Shown one piece after another: positions 16,500-24,617 of a stretch of 64,000 nt of DNA (position 1 is the stretch's first letter; each line of letters begins with the position of its first letter). The notes beneath the pieces were generated by a model, which saw only the letters and a list, made by a program, of their open reading frames with translations, was not told where the DNA came from and did no database searches. This DNA is from VRUE01 sp963732225. Its GTDB lineage: Bacteria > Actinomycetota > Thermoleophilia > Solirubrobacterales > 70-9. The DNA lies in contig CAVSYR010000003.1 of assembly GCA_963732225.1 (NCBI GenBank), positions 124,001-188,000 on the forward strand, given 5' to 3'. The translations under genes and the position numbers were made by a program.

Positions 16500-19327
16500 G
16501 GCGACTGCGGTTGTTCTCGGCGGCGGCGCTCTGCTCGCTCGGACTGCTCGGCGCCGGCGCCGGCGGCGCCTCTGCCTCCTTCGGCTTCCTGCCTGGTAGC
16601 GAAGGCTTCCAGGCGGCACCCCTTGCCGAAGGCGACGCCCCCGCCGTCACCGCGGGCTCCCACCCGACCGCGCTGCGGATGAGCGTTGGCTTCAAAGCGG
16701 GACCGAACTTCACCGAAGGCGACCTCCGCGACCTCTCGCTCGAACTGCCGCCGGGCCTGATCGAAAACCCCAGCGCCGTTGCCGTCTGCTCCCAGGCCAC
16801 CTTTCACACCCAGCGCAACTCGCCCTTCGAAAAATCGCGATCCGGGGAGGACTGCCCCGACCGCTCCCAGGTCGGCATCGCCACGATCACTTCCTCCCAA
16901 GGCGGCGGGGAAACCCGCAGCTTTGGGATCTTCAACGTCGAACCGCCCCCCGGCGCTCCCTCGGAGCTCGGCCTCTCCCCCTACGGAGCGCCGGTCACCT
17001 TCATCCCCGCGGTGCGCCAGGCCCAGGGCGAATACGGGCTCACCCTGCAGTCGAAGAACATCACCCAGCTCTTCGACACCAAGCGCCTCGAGTTGACGAT
17101 CTGGGGGACACCCTGGTCGGTGCTGCACGACGCCCAGCGCGGCGACTGCCTGAAGGAGGAAGAGCCCGCCTTCGGCTGGTCCAAATGCTCGATCGGCCCG
17201 CCGAAGGCCAACCCGGCGACGGCCTACCTGACCCTGCCGACCTCCTGTGAAGGACCACTGAGCTTCAGCGCGAGCGCCTCCTCCTGGCAGGGAGGGCCCA
17301 CGGTCTCCCAGAGCGCCGGCGCACCGGCGCTGGAAGGCTGCAACTCCCTCGCCTTCAACCCGAAACCGGCGGGCCGCCTGACCGACCCCCGTGCCTCCTC
17401 GCCCTCGGGCTATGACTTCGAAATCGCCCAGGACACCTCGGGCATCCTCGACCCGACCCGCCTTGCCCCCTCAGCGGTGCGCAAAGCGGTTGTGCAGCTG
17501 CCCGCAGGGGTGACGATCAACCCCTCGGTCGGCGCCGGGCTCGGCGTCTGTACCCCGGCCCAATTCGGAGTCGAGACGCCCAGCTCGCCACCGGGAGCGG
17601 GCTGCCCAAACGAATCGAAGATCGGCGACTTCCGGGTCAAGAGCCCGCTCTTCAGCGAAACGGTCGAAGGCTCACTCTTCCTCGCCGCTCCCTTCCAAAA
17701 CCCCTTCAGCTCGCTGATCGCGGTCTACCTGGTCGCCAAGGCACCCGAACGCGGAATCTTGGTCAAGGTCCCCGGCAACTTGGCGGCCGACCCCGCCACC
17801 GGCCGCATCACCGCCAGCTTCGATCGGCTGCCCCAGCTGCCCTACTCGAGCCTCATCGTCCACTTCCGCGAAGGCCAGCGCAGTCCGCTGGCCTCGCCGG
17901 GGGCCTGCGGGACCTTCTCGACCGGGGTCGACCTGACCGCCTGGCGCGACGCCACCCTCACCCGCCACACCGACTCGCCGGCCCAGGTCACCGCCGGCGT
18001 CGGCGGCGGTCCCTGCCCGCAGGGCACCCCGCCGTTCGCCCCCACCGCCCTTGCCGGCTCGATCAACTCCAACGCCGGCTCCTACTCGCCCTTCTACCTG
18101 CGCCTGGCGCGCACCGACGTCGAGCAAGAGATCACCCACTACTCCGCCCAGCTGCCGCCGGGCCTCTTGGGCAAGATCGCCGACATCCCCTACTGCCCCG
18201 ACGCCGCGATCGAGGCGGCAAAGGGACGCTCGGGAGTGGACGAGCTCCAACACCCCGACTGCCCGGCCGCCTCGCTGATCGGCCACACCTACTCGGGCTA
18301 CGGCCTCGGCTCGGTGCTCTCCTACGCCCCGGGCAACCTCTACCTCGCCGGCCCGTACAACGGCTCGCCCTTCTCGGTGGTGGCGGTGGACTCGGCCTTG
18401 GTCGGTCCCTTTGACCTCGGGGTGATCGTCGTGCGCTCAGCGGTCAAGGTCGACGCCCAGACCGCCCAGGTCTCGATCGACTCGGCGGGCTCGGACCCGA
18501 TCCCCCACATCATCGACGGCATCCCGATCCACCTGCGCGACGTCCGCGTCTACATCGACCGCCCGGGCTTCGCGCTCAACCCGACCAGCTGTGACCGCTT
18601 CAGCGTCGCCTCGACCCTGAATGGCTCCGGCGCGGTCTTCTCCGACCCCGCCGATGACTCCACCGCCAACGCGATCTACAACTACCAGGCCTTCAACTGC
18701 TCCTCGCTCGCCTTCAAACCGCGCATGGCGCTGCGGCTGAAGGGCGGCACCAAGCGCGGCGACAAGCCCAAGCTACGCGTCACCTACACGCCCCGGGCGG
18801 GCGACGCCAACCTCGCCTCGGCCCAGGTCACCCTGCCGCCGAGCCTGTTCCTGGCCCAAAACCACATCAAAACCGTCTGCACCAAACAGCAGTTCTCCCG
18901 CGAAGCCTGCCCGGCGGGCTCGGTCTACGGCAAGGCCACCGCTTACACCCCGCTACTGGAAGCGCCGCTGAGCGGGCCGGTCTATCTGCGCTCCTCCAAC
19001 AACCTGCTCCCCGACCTGGTCTTCGCCCTGCGTGGCCGCGGCCTGCACGTCGACCTGGCCGGCAAGATCGACTCAGTCAAGGGCGGCCTACGCGGCAGCT
19101 TCGAAGGGTTGCCCGACGCCCCCGTCTCCAAGTTCGTGCTGGTGATGAACGGCGGCAAGCGCAGCATCATCGAAATCGCCGCCAACCTCTGCAAGGAAAA
19201 GCAGCTGGCGACGACGCGCCTGGTCGGGCAGTCCAATCAGGGACTGAAGGGTCACCCCGAAGTCGAGACCCAGTGCGGCGCCAAGAAGAAAGCCAAAGGC
19301 AAGAAGAAGGGAAGGGCGGATCGATGA
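16496..19327 (+). CDS. Large secreted Cys-repeat protein with basic tail, paralogue
   Basis: 943 residues from GTG 16496 (GTGA overlap with the previous stop). Signal peptide LFSAAALCSLGLLGAGAGGA. It carries four Cys-Cys-Pro motif units (CSQATF..CPDRSQVG, CTPAQFG..CPNESKIG, CPDAAI..CPAASLIG, CTKQQF..CPAGSVYG) and long blocks shared with the 10921 protein, e.g. PFDLGVIVVRSAVKVD and KIDSVKGGLRGSFEGLPDAP. The tail is KKKAKGKKKGRADR. The shared order of units suggests gene duplication within the operon. Function unknown; probably a cell-surface structural or adhesive protein. Confidence 0.76.
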   Translation: MRRLRLFSAAALCSLGLLGAGAGGASASFGFLPGSEGFQAAPLAEGDAPAVTAGSHPTALRMSVGFKAGPNFTEGDLRDLSLELPPGLIENPSAVAVCSQATFHTQRNSPFEKSRSGEDCPDRSQVGIATITSSQGGGETRSFGIFNVEPPPGAPSELGLSPYGAPVTFIPAVRQAQGEYGLTLQSKNITQLFDTKRLELTIWGTPWSVLHDAQRGDCLKEEEPAFGWSKCSIGPPKANPATAYLTLPTSCEGPLSFSASASSWQGGPTVSQSAGAPALEGCNSLAFNPKPAGRLTDPRASSPSGYDFEIAQDTSGILDPTRLAPSAVRKAVVQLPAGVTINPSVGAGLGVCTPAQFGVETPSSPPGAGCPNESKIGDFRVKSPLFSETVEGSLFLAAPFQNPFSSLIAVYLVAKAPERGILVKVPGNLAADPATGRITASFDRLPQLPYSSLIVHFREGQRSPLASPGACGTFSTGVDLTAWRDATLTRHTDSPAQVTAGVGGGPCPQGTPPFAPTALAGSINSNAGSYSPFYLRLARTDVEQEITHYSAQLPPGLLGKIADIPYCPDAAIEAAKGRSGVDELQHPDCPAASLIGHTYSGYGLGSVLSYAPGNLYLAGPYNGSPFSVVAVDSALVGPFDLGVIVVRSAVKVDAQTAQVSIDSAGSDPIPHIIDGIPIHLRDVRVYIDRPGFALNPTSCDRFSVASTLNGSGAVFSDPADDSTANAIYNYQAFNCSSLAFKPRMALRLKGGTKRGDKPKLRVTYTPRAGDANLASAQVTLPPSLFLAQNHIKTVCTKQQFSREACPAGSVYGKATAYTPLLEAPLSGPVYLRSSNNLLPDLVFALRGRGLHVDLAGKIDSVKGGLRGSFEGLPDAPVSKFVLVMNGGKRSIIEIAANLCKEKQLATTRLVGQSNQGLKGHPEVETQCGAKKKAKGKKKGRADR

Positions 19328-21060
19328 GGCACGGCTTGCGAGCGTCTTTGGGATTGGCCCTACTGGGACTTCTGCTCCTCACGCCCGCCGCGCAGGCAAA
19401 TCGGGGACTGCTGAGCGAAAAAGCGGTGAGAACCGAAGAAGCCCCGGGTGGGGCGCTTGAAGGACCCTGCGGCATTGCAATCGCCCCCGGCGGCGAAATC
19501 TACGTTTCTGCCTACTACGCCCGCGCTGTTGAGCGCTTCTCCTCCGCGGGCAAATTCGAATCGTCGCTCGGCGCCGGCAGCTCCCCCGAAGGCCCCTGCC
19601 AACTCGCTGTCTCCGGCGGCGTTCTATACGCCAACCGCTGGCACGAGGGCGTCAGCCGCCTGCAGCCAAGCTCACTCGTCTTCGACGAAGCCGAATCGAC
19701 CGGGGTTGCCGTCGATGGCGCCGGCAACGTCTATGTCGACGATCGCACCCACGTTGCCGTCTACGAACCTTCCGGGGCCCTGCTGCGCCAGATCGCCACC
19801 GACCCCAGTGCCGACTACTACGGCCTCGCGGTCTCCGGCGAAAAGGTCTACGTCGCCGACGCCGCCACCGGCACCGTCAAGGTCTTCGAAGCCGACGGCA
19901 CTCCGGCTGGCCCGGTCGCTGAAATCGACGGCTCGTCCACCCCCCAGGGCAAATTCGTCTCCCTCGTCGACGCCGCCTTGACGATCGACCCCACCAACGG
20001 CCACCTCTTGGTGATGGACAACCTGCAGCCGGGCTTCACCCATCCCAAAGGGGCGATCGAGGAGTTCAGCTCCACCGGCACCTTCCTCGGCCAGCTCCCC
20101 GGCAGCCTGATCGACGGCGGCCCCTCGGGAATGGCCGTCAACGGCTCGGGCATCCTCTTCGTCACCTCGGGCAACTCCGAAGAAGGCACGGTCTTCACCT
20201 ACGGGGCCTACGCGGAAGGCGGGCCGCTGAGCGCTCCGCTGGACGCAGGTGGCTCCGGCTCGCCCGCGAGCGCCGCCGCGCAGGGAGGGCCCTCGACCTT
20301 GGCCTCGACGGCAAGCTCCGTGGCACGAAAGGCCCCCACCGCCTCGGCCTCGGAGACGATCCAGCGCGACAAAGTGCGCGTCGGCGTCGATGCCTCCCTG
20401 GCTCCCAAGAAGCTGCCCCGCAAGGGAACCGCCCCCGTCAGCTTCTCGCTCGAAGCCAAGATCAGCGCCGCCAAGGGATCGGCGCCGCCGCAGCTGCGTA
20501 CGATCGAGATCGAGATCAACCGCTTCGGCCACATCGAACCGAAGGGCATACCGGTCTGCCAGGTCGACCAGATCCAGCCGGCAACGACCGAAGCAGCGCT
20601 CGAAGCCTGCCGCTCCTCTTTGGTCGGCACCGGTGCCTTTCAGGCCAAGGTCTTGATCTCTCAGCAGGCGCCCTTCCCCTCCAACGGCAAGGTCTACGCC
20701 TTCAACGGCACCTGGAAGGGCCGGCCGGCGATCCTCGCCCACGTCTACGGCACCCAACCGATCCCGACCTCGGCCACGATCCCCTTTGTGATCGGCAAGG
20801 CGAAGGGTTCTACCTATGGCACCAAGCTCATCGCCTCGCTTCCCCAGGTCACCTCCAAGTGGGGCTACGTCACCAGGATCTCGATGAAGCTCGGCAGGAG
20901 CTTTTCCTCCCACGGCAAGCGCCGCAGCTACCTGAGCGCCGGCTGCCCCGCGCCGAAGGGTCTCCCCGGCGCCACTTTCCCGCTCTCGCGCACGAGCTTT
21001 GCCTTCGAAGGAGGGAAGACGTTGAGCTCAGTCTTGAGCAGGAGCTGCACGGCGGGGTAG
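19324..21060 (+). CDS. Secreted NHL-repeat (six-bladed propeller) protein
   Basis: 578 residues from ATG 19324 (ATGA overlap). Signal peptide LGLALLGLLLLTPAAQA. NHL-type blades occupy about 40-290 (GEIYVSAYYARAVERFSSAGKF, GNVYVDDRTHVAVYEPSGAL, KVYVADAATGTVKVFEADG). A linker rich in Ala/Ser/Gly follows, then a 200-residue C-terminal domain with IPVCQVDQIQPATTEAALEACRSSLVG and a final Cys pair. It is the last gene of the coupled cluster and, unlike the other four, lacks a long basic tail. The cluster ends in a weak hairpin. Confidence 0.8.
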   Translation: MRHGLRASLGLALLGLLLLTPAAQANRGLLSEKAVRTEEAPGGALEGPCGIAIAPGGEIYVSAYYARAVERFSSAGKFESSLGAGSSPEGPCQLAVSGGVLYANRWHEGVSRLQPSSLVFDEAESTGVAVDGAGNVYVDDRTHVAVYEPSGALLRQIATDPSADYYGLAVSGEKVYVADAATGTVKVFEADGTPAGPVAEIDGSSTPQGKFVSLVDAALTIDPTNGHLLVMDNLQPGFTHPKGAIEEFSSTGTFLGQLPGSLIDGGPSGMAVNGSGILFVTSGNSEEGTVFTYGAYAEGGPLSAPLDAGGSGSPASAAAQGGPSTLASTASSVARKAPTASASETIQRDKVRVGVDASLAPKKLPRKGTAPVSFSLEAKISAAKGSAPPQLRTIEIEINRFGHIEPKGIPVCQVDQIQPATTEAALEACRSSLVGTGAFQAKVLISQQAPFPSNGKVYAFNGTWKGRPAILAHVYGTQPIPTSATIPFVIGKAKGSTYGTKLIASLPQVTSKWGYVTRISMKLGRSFSSHGKRRSYLSAGCPAPKGLPGATFPLSRTSFAFEGGKTLSSVLSRSCTAG

Positions 21061-21078
21061 GGGGAGGCGCCGGCCCTA
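21058..21078. terminator. Weak hairpin joining two convergent stop codons
   Basis: TAGGG (21058-21062) pairs with CCCTA (21074-21078). The two TAG stops of the convergent genes form the ends of the stem. Five base pairs and no T-tract, so low confidence as a terminator. Confidence 0.3.
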
Positions 21079-21831
21079 GCTCACTACGAGGGCCAGTTCC
21101 TCGCTCGCCACCTTGTGCCCCTCATAAGGCAGCACCGCGAAGTACATCAGCGACGGAAGCAGTGACTGCACGTCATCGGCTTCACCCCGATTGAGCCGTG
21201 CGTAGAGCAGGGCCTCGATGCCGCCGATGATGCCGGCGGCGGCGATCGCCGAGGGGGCGTGCGCCGGGTCGGCCTCGGCGCGGACCATCGAGTCGAGGCA
21301 GGAGGCGAAGTGGTCGAGGAGAGCGTCGCGGCGTTCGAGGGCGGGGGGGCAGGCGGCGCGCGCGTCGACGATCAGCGACATCGCCGCGTCGGGATCCTCG
21401 GCGACAAAGCGGAGCAGCTCCTCGAGGCTGAGGCGGAAGCGCTGGCGCCAGCCTTCGCCGTCCTCAGCCGCCAGCTCGAGGCGTTTGCGCAGCCGCGCGG
21501 CTGCGCAGTCGAAGGCGGCGAGGAAGCATGCTTCCTTGTTCCCGAAGTGCTCGTAGAAGGTTGGGCGGGAGACGCCGGCGCGCTCGAGCACGTCCTGCAC
21601 GCTCACCTCGCGGTAGCCAAGCTCCGCTGTGGCGCGTAGCATTGCTGCCAGCAGACGCTCGCGCTGGACGGCGCTGACCAAGTCGGAGGGGAGCGAGCGG
21701 ATGCCCGAAGGGAACTGGCCTTCACCGCCCGAGAGCAACTCCGCCGCGGCACCGACGTCGGCGGGGGACCAGCTCTCGCCGAGCGCGGCGAGCAGCATCT
21801 CTTGGCTCAGTTCTACCCTGTCTGGTGGCAT
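21076..21831 (-). CDS. TetR/AcrR family transcriptional regulator
   Basis: 251 residues. The HTH is not at the very N-terminus: about 55 residues precede RERLLAAMLRATAELGYREV, with recognition helix VSRPTFYEHFGNKEACF. The C-terminal ligand domain is all-helical. The long N-terminal extension (ALGESWSPADVGAAAELL) has no match I recognise. It is convergent with the secreted cluster and divergent from two further TetR genes, with an operator-like inverted repeat next to its start. Confidence 0.85.
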   Translation of the reverse strand: MPPDRVELSQEMLLAALGESWSPADVGAAAELLSGGEGQFPSGIRSLPSDLVSAVQRERLLAAMLRATAELGYREVSVQDVLERAGVSRPTFYEHFGNKEACFLAAFDCAAARLRKRLELAAEDGEGWRQRFRLSLEELLRFVAEDPDAAMSLIVDARAACPPALERRDALLDHFASCLDSMVRAEADPAHAPSAIAAAGIIGGIEALLYARLNRGEADDVQSLLPSLMYFAVLPYEGHKVASEELALVVS

Positions 21832-21832
21832 T

Positions 21833-21873
21833 GAGAAACTCGATCGTTTCTGTTATAAACCCATCGAGTTCTC
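21833..21873. promoter_or_regulatory. Operator-like inverted repeats between divergent tetR genes
   Basis: GAGAAACTCGAT (21833-21844) is inverted at ATCGAGTTCTC (21863-21873), with one extra A in the left arm. Inside the left part GAAAC-N6-GTTTC (21835-21850) forms a second palindrome. The site touches the start codon of the minus-strand tetR, as expected for autoregulation. Confidence 0.45.
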
Positions 21874-21925
21874 CAACGGTACCATTTAAGTCGTCGGCCT
21901 GCAAGGAGAATGCTGTCCTCACAGG

Positions 21926-21931
21926 TATCCT
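21926..21931 (+). promoter_or_regulatory. -10 element for a leaderless transcript
   Basis: TATCCT is exactly 6 nt before ATG 21938, so transcription would start at or next to the A of the start codon. Confidence 0.5.
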
Positions 21932-21937
21932 TGCCCA

Positions 21938-22600
21938 ATGCCGCCGCGCGCAAAGGCGAGATCCGGGGCCAAGGCCGACGCCATACCGGTCCGCCCCGCA
22001 CTCTCCCGGGAGTTCGTCGCCGGCCACAAGCGGCGCCGGATCATGGACGCGATCGCCGAGCTGACCGCCGAGCAGGGCTACGACGCAACCAAAATCGGCG
22101 ACATCGTGCGCCGCGCTGGGGTCGCCCGCAAGACGCTGTACGACAACTTCGAGGGCAAGGAGGAAGTCTTCCTCAGCGCCTTCGACACGGCGGTCGACGA
22201 GGCCCTCGCGCGGATCGAAGCCGAGTGCGCCGCGGCCGACGGCGGCTGGGAGGAGCGCGTCCAGGCCGGGCTCGCCGCCTTCCTGCGTTACGTCGCCGAA
22301 AACCCCGCCCTGGCGCGGATGTGCATGATCGAGGCCCTTTCCGCCACGCAGATCGCGACCGAACGCTATGAGGCCGCGATGCAGCGCTTCGTCGACCTGA
22401 CCAAGCAAACCGTCCCCCAGGACGACCAGTTGCCGGAGACGATTGAAGAAACCCTGGTCGGCGGCGTCGCCTGGATCGTCTACCAGCAGATTCGCCGCCA
22501 GGAAGCCGAGCAGGCCGAGGATCTGCTGCCCGAGCTCTCCGAATTCATGCTCGCGCCGTTCCACGGTGCGGCGGAGGCAAAGAAGCGGGCAAACGCCTAG
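21938..22600 (+). CDS. TetR/AcrR family transcriptional regulator
   Basis: 220 residues. The HTH spans about 30-75 (RRIMDAIAELTAEQGYDATK, recognition helix VARKTLYDNFEGKEEVF). The N-terminus is basic (PPRAKARSGAKA). The ligand domain is Glu-rich near its end (RRQEAEQAEDLL). A third TetR gene follows 27 bp later, sharing sequence pattern such as VGGxAxxV near the C-terminus, so these may be ancient duplicates. The target is unknown; the operator-like repeats upstream suggest local control. Confidence 0.88.
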   Translation: MPPRAKARSGAKADAIPVRPALSREFVAGHKRRRIMDAIAELTAEQGYDATKIGDIVRRAGVARKTLYDNFEGKEEVFLSAFDTAVDEALARIEAECAAADGGWEERVQAGLAAFLRYVAENPALARMCMIEALSATQIATERYEAAMQRFVDLTKQTVPQDDQLPETIEETLVGGVAWIVYQQIRRQEAEQAEDLLPELSEFMLAPFHGAAEAKKRANA

Positions 22601-22627
22601 CCGGGCGCGCTGGCAGACTCCAGCGCC

Positions 22628-23263
22628 GTGGAACGTCTGCCCCGCGGCCGTCACGGCCTGCCCCGCGAGTTCATTGCGCAAAATCAGCGTGAGCGGTTGC
22701 TGGCCGCATTGGCCGAGTGCCTGGAGGAAAAAGGCTACGAACGGACCACGGTTTCGGCGATCGGCAAACGCGCCGGGGTCTCGAAGTCCGACTTCTACAA
22801 ACAGTTCGAGAGCAAGGACGCCTGTTTCGTCGCTGCCTATGACGATGCGGTCGAGCGGATACGGGCCGTCGTTCTCGCCGCCTGCGCCGAGCGCGAGGAC
22901 TGGGCCAGCGGAGTGCTTGCGGCGCTCACCGCGCTGCTTGAGCTGTTCGCCGCCGAGACGGCGCAGACGCAGCTGGTGCTGGTCGAGGGGCTGCGCGCCG
23001 GGCGCGGCGTCTACGACCGCTACCAGGTCGCCCTGCAGAGCTTCGTGCCATATCTGACGGACGGGGCGCCGGCGCCGGCGGGAGGTTCACGGCCGCCGCA
23101 AGCCACCGACGAGGCCGTGGTCGGCGGCATCGCCTCGCTGCTCGCCCGACGCGTCCTCGCCGGCGAGACGAAGACGATGCCGGGGTTACTGCCGGAGATT
23201 GCGGAGTTTGCGCTGACGCCCTACCTCGGAACTGCCGAGGCGCGCCGCATAATCTCGGGATGA
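22628..23263 (+). CDS. TetR/AcrR family transcriptional regulator
   Basis: 211 residues from GTG 22628. HTH at about 18-62 (RERLLAALAECLEEKGYERT, recognition helix VSKSDFYKQFESKDACF). It resembles the minus-strand TetR at 21076, with RERLLAA and a Phe-Tyr-x-x-Phe-x-x-K/N-x-A recognition segment in both. Its stop overlaps the ATG of the dCTP deaminase gene, so the two are co-translated. Confidence 0.87.
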   Translation: MERLPRGRHGLPREFIAQNQRERLLAALAECLEEKGYERTTVSAIGKRAGVSKSDFYKQFESKDACFVAAYDDAVERIRAVVLAACAEREDWASGVLAALTALLELFAAETAQTQLVLVEGLRAGRGVYDRYQVALQSFVPYLTDGAPAPAGGSRPPQATDEAVVGGIASLLARRVLAGETKTMPGLLPEIAEFALTPYLGTAEARRIISG

Positions 23264-24447
23264 TGAGCGACGCGTCGGCAGCGGCGGCGAACGCGCCTGA
23301 GGGGGGGACCGCCGCGGCGGTCGACGGCGTGCTGCCCTCGCAGGCCCTGAGCGAGGCGATCGCCGCCGAGTGGGTCAGCTCCGGCGACTACCGGATCCGC
23401 CCCGAGGCGATCCAGCCGGCCAGCATCGATCTGCGCCTCGGTGACCACGCCTGGGCCCTGCGCTGCTCCTTCCTGCCCGATGTCGACTCGACCGTAGAGG
23501 AGAAGATCGAGGGGCTGGCCTTCCAGCGGATCGACCTGCGCGACGGGGCCGTGCTCGAGCGCGACCGTCCCTACTTGGTGCCGCTGATCGAGGAGCTGGC
23601 CCTGCCCGAGGACGTTCGCGCCAAGGCGAACCCGAAGAGCTCGACCGGTCGGCTCGACGTCTTCACCCGCGTGCTCACCGACCGCCACCACCGCTTCGAC
23701 GAGATCCGCGCCGGCTACCGCGGCAAGCTCTACCTCGAGATCGTGCCGCGCTCCTTCGCGATCCAGGTCAAGACCGGCCTCTCGCTCAACCAGTTGCGTC
23801 TGGCCCGCGGCGACGTGCGGCTCAGCGACGCCGAGATCCGCTCCCTGCAGGACGAGTTCCCGCTGCTCTACCTCGACTCACACGCGCTGCGCGAGTCCGA
23901 GCTGGCGCTGGCTGACGGTCTCTTCCTCAGCGTCGACCTCTCCGGGCCGAGCGATCGCATCGTCGGTTACCGGGCGAAGAAGAACAGCCTGCCGATCGAC
24001 CTCTCGCGGATCCGCGCCTACCGCTGGACCGACTACTGGGACCCGGTCTTCCCCGAGGCTGGCTCGAAGATCGTGCTCGAGCCGGAGATCTTCTACCTGC
24101 TGCTCTCGGCCGAGGGCGTCTGCATCCCGCCGCAGATCGCCGCCGAGATGATGGCCTACGACCCGACCGCCGGCGAGCTGCGCACCCACTACGCCGGCTT
24201 CTTCGACCCCGGCTTCGGCTACGACCCGGCCGGCGACCGCCACGGCAGCCGCGCCGCCTTGGAGGTGCGAGCGCGTGATGTCTCTTTCATGGTCGAGCAC
24301 CGCCAACCGGTCTGCAAGCTAGCCCTCGAGCGCACCAGCGCTCCCGCCGAGCGCTTGTACGGCCAGGACCTTGGCTCGAATTATCAGGGCCAAGTGACCA
24401 TGCTTTCCAAGCACTTCGAGGAGCAAGGGGCGGGGGGAGGGTCGTAA
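23260..24447 (+). CDS. dcd: 2'-deoxycytidine 5'-triphosphate deaminase, two-domain type
   Basis: 395 residues, about twice the length of E. coli Dcd and typical of the PF06559 group with two dUTPase-like folds. The N-terminal half holds IQPASIDLRLGDHAWALR and NPKSSTGRLDVFTRV, the C-terminal half CKLALERTSAPAERLYGQDL and SNYQGQVTMLSKHF. The enzyme deaminates dCTP to dUTP for thymidylate synthesis. The start is ATG 23260 overlapping the tetR stop; ATG 23263 is equally possible. The TAA stop lies in the left arm of a 25-bp hairpin. Confidence 0.85.
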   Translation: MMSDASAAAANAPEGGTAAAVDGVLPSQALSEAIAAEWVSSGDYRIRPEAIQPASIDLRLGDHAWALRCSFLPDVDSTVEEKIEGLAFQRIDLRDGAVLERDRPYLVPLIEELALPEDVRAKANPKSSTGRLDVFTRVLTDRHHRFDEIRAGYRGKLYLEIVPRSFAIQVKTGLSLNQLRLARGDVRLSDAEIRSLQDEFPLLYLDSHALRESELALADGLFLSVDLSGPSDRIVGYRAKKNSLPIDLSRIRAYRWTDYWDPVFPEAGSKIVLEPEIFYLLLSAEGVCIPPQIAAEMMAYDPTAGELRTHYAGFFDPGFGYDPAGDRHGSRAALEVRARDVSFMVEHRQPVCKLALERTSAPAERLYGQDLGSNYQGQVTMLSKHFEEQGAGGGS

Positions 24448-24510
24448 CGCCTTTCAGAAACGCTCGGCGGGAGCCTCGCTTGAGTGTTTCTGAAAGGCGT
24501 TACGACCCTC
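24437..24510 (+). terminator. 25-bp stem terminator of dcd
   Basis: A perfect 25-bp inverted repeat (24437-24461 and 24486-24510; core GTCGTAACGCCTTTCAGAAAC) encloses a 24-nt loop. The dcd stop codon (24445-24447) is inside the left arm. No T-tract follows. The loop is the reverse complement, with one mismatch, of the loop in the next hairpin. Confidence 0.7.
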
Positions 24511-24543
24511 CTCTGCCGTCCCATCCGCCTCTGGAGCCAGGGA

Positions 24544-24617
24544 GAGCGTCGGTGGCTCCTCCCAAAACACTCCAGCGAGGCTCCCGCCGAGCGTTTTGGG
24601 AGGAGTCACCGACGCTC
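24544..24617 (-). terminator. 25-bp stem terminator of the merR gene
   Basis: Arms 24544-24568 and 24593-24617 (25 bp, one mismatch) enclose a 24-nt loop that begins ACTCCAGCGAGG. The stop codon of the minus-strand merR gene (24606-24608) lies in the right arm. Stem and loop lengths are identical to the dcd hairpin although the stem sequence differs. Confidence 0.7.

Noticed and set aside
6178..21060. Teneurin/RHS-like or contact-dependent toxin system
   Set aside because: NHL repeats and large size suggested it, but there is no YD repeat, no variable toxin tip and no immunity gene.
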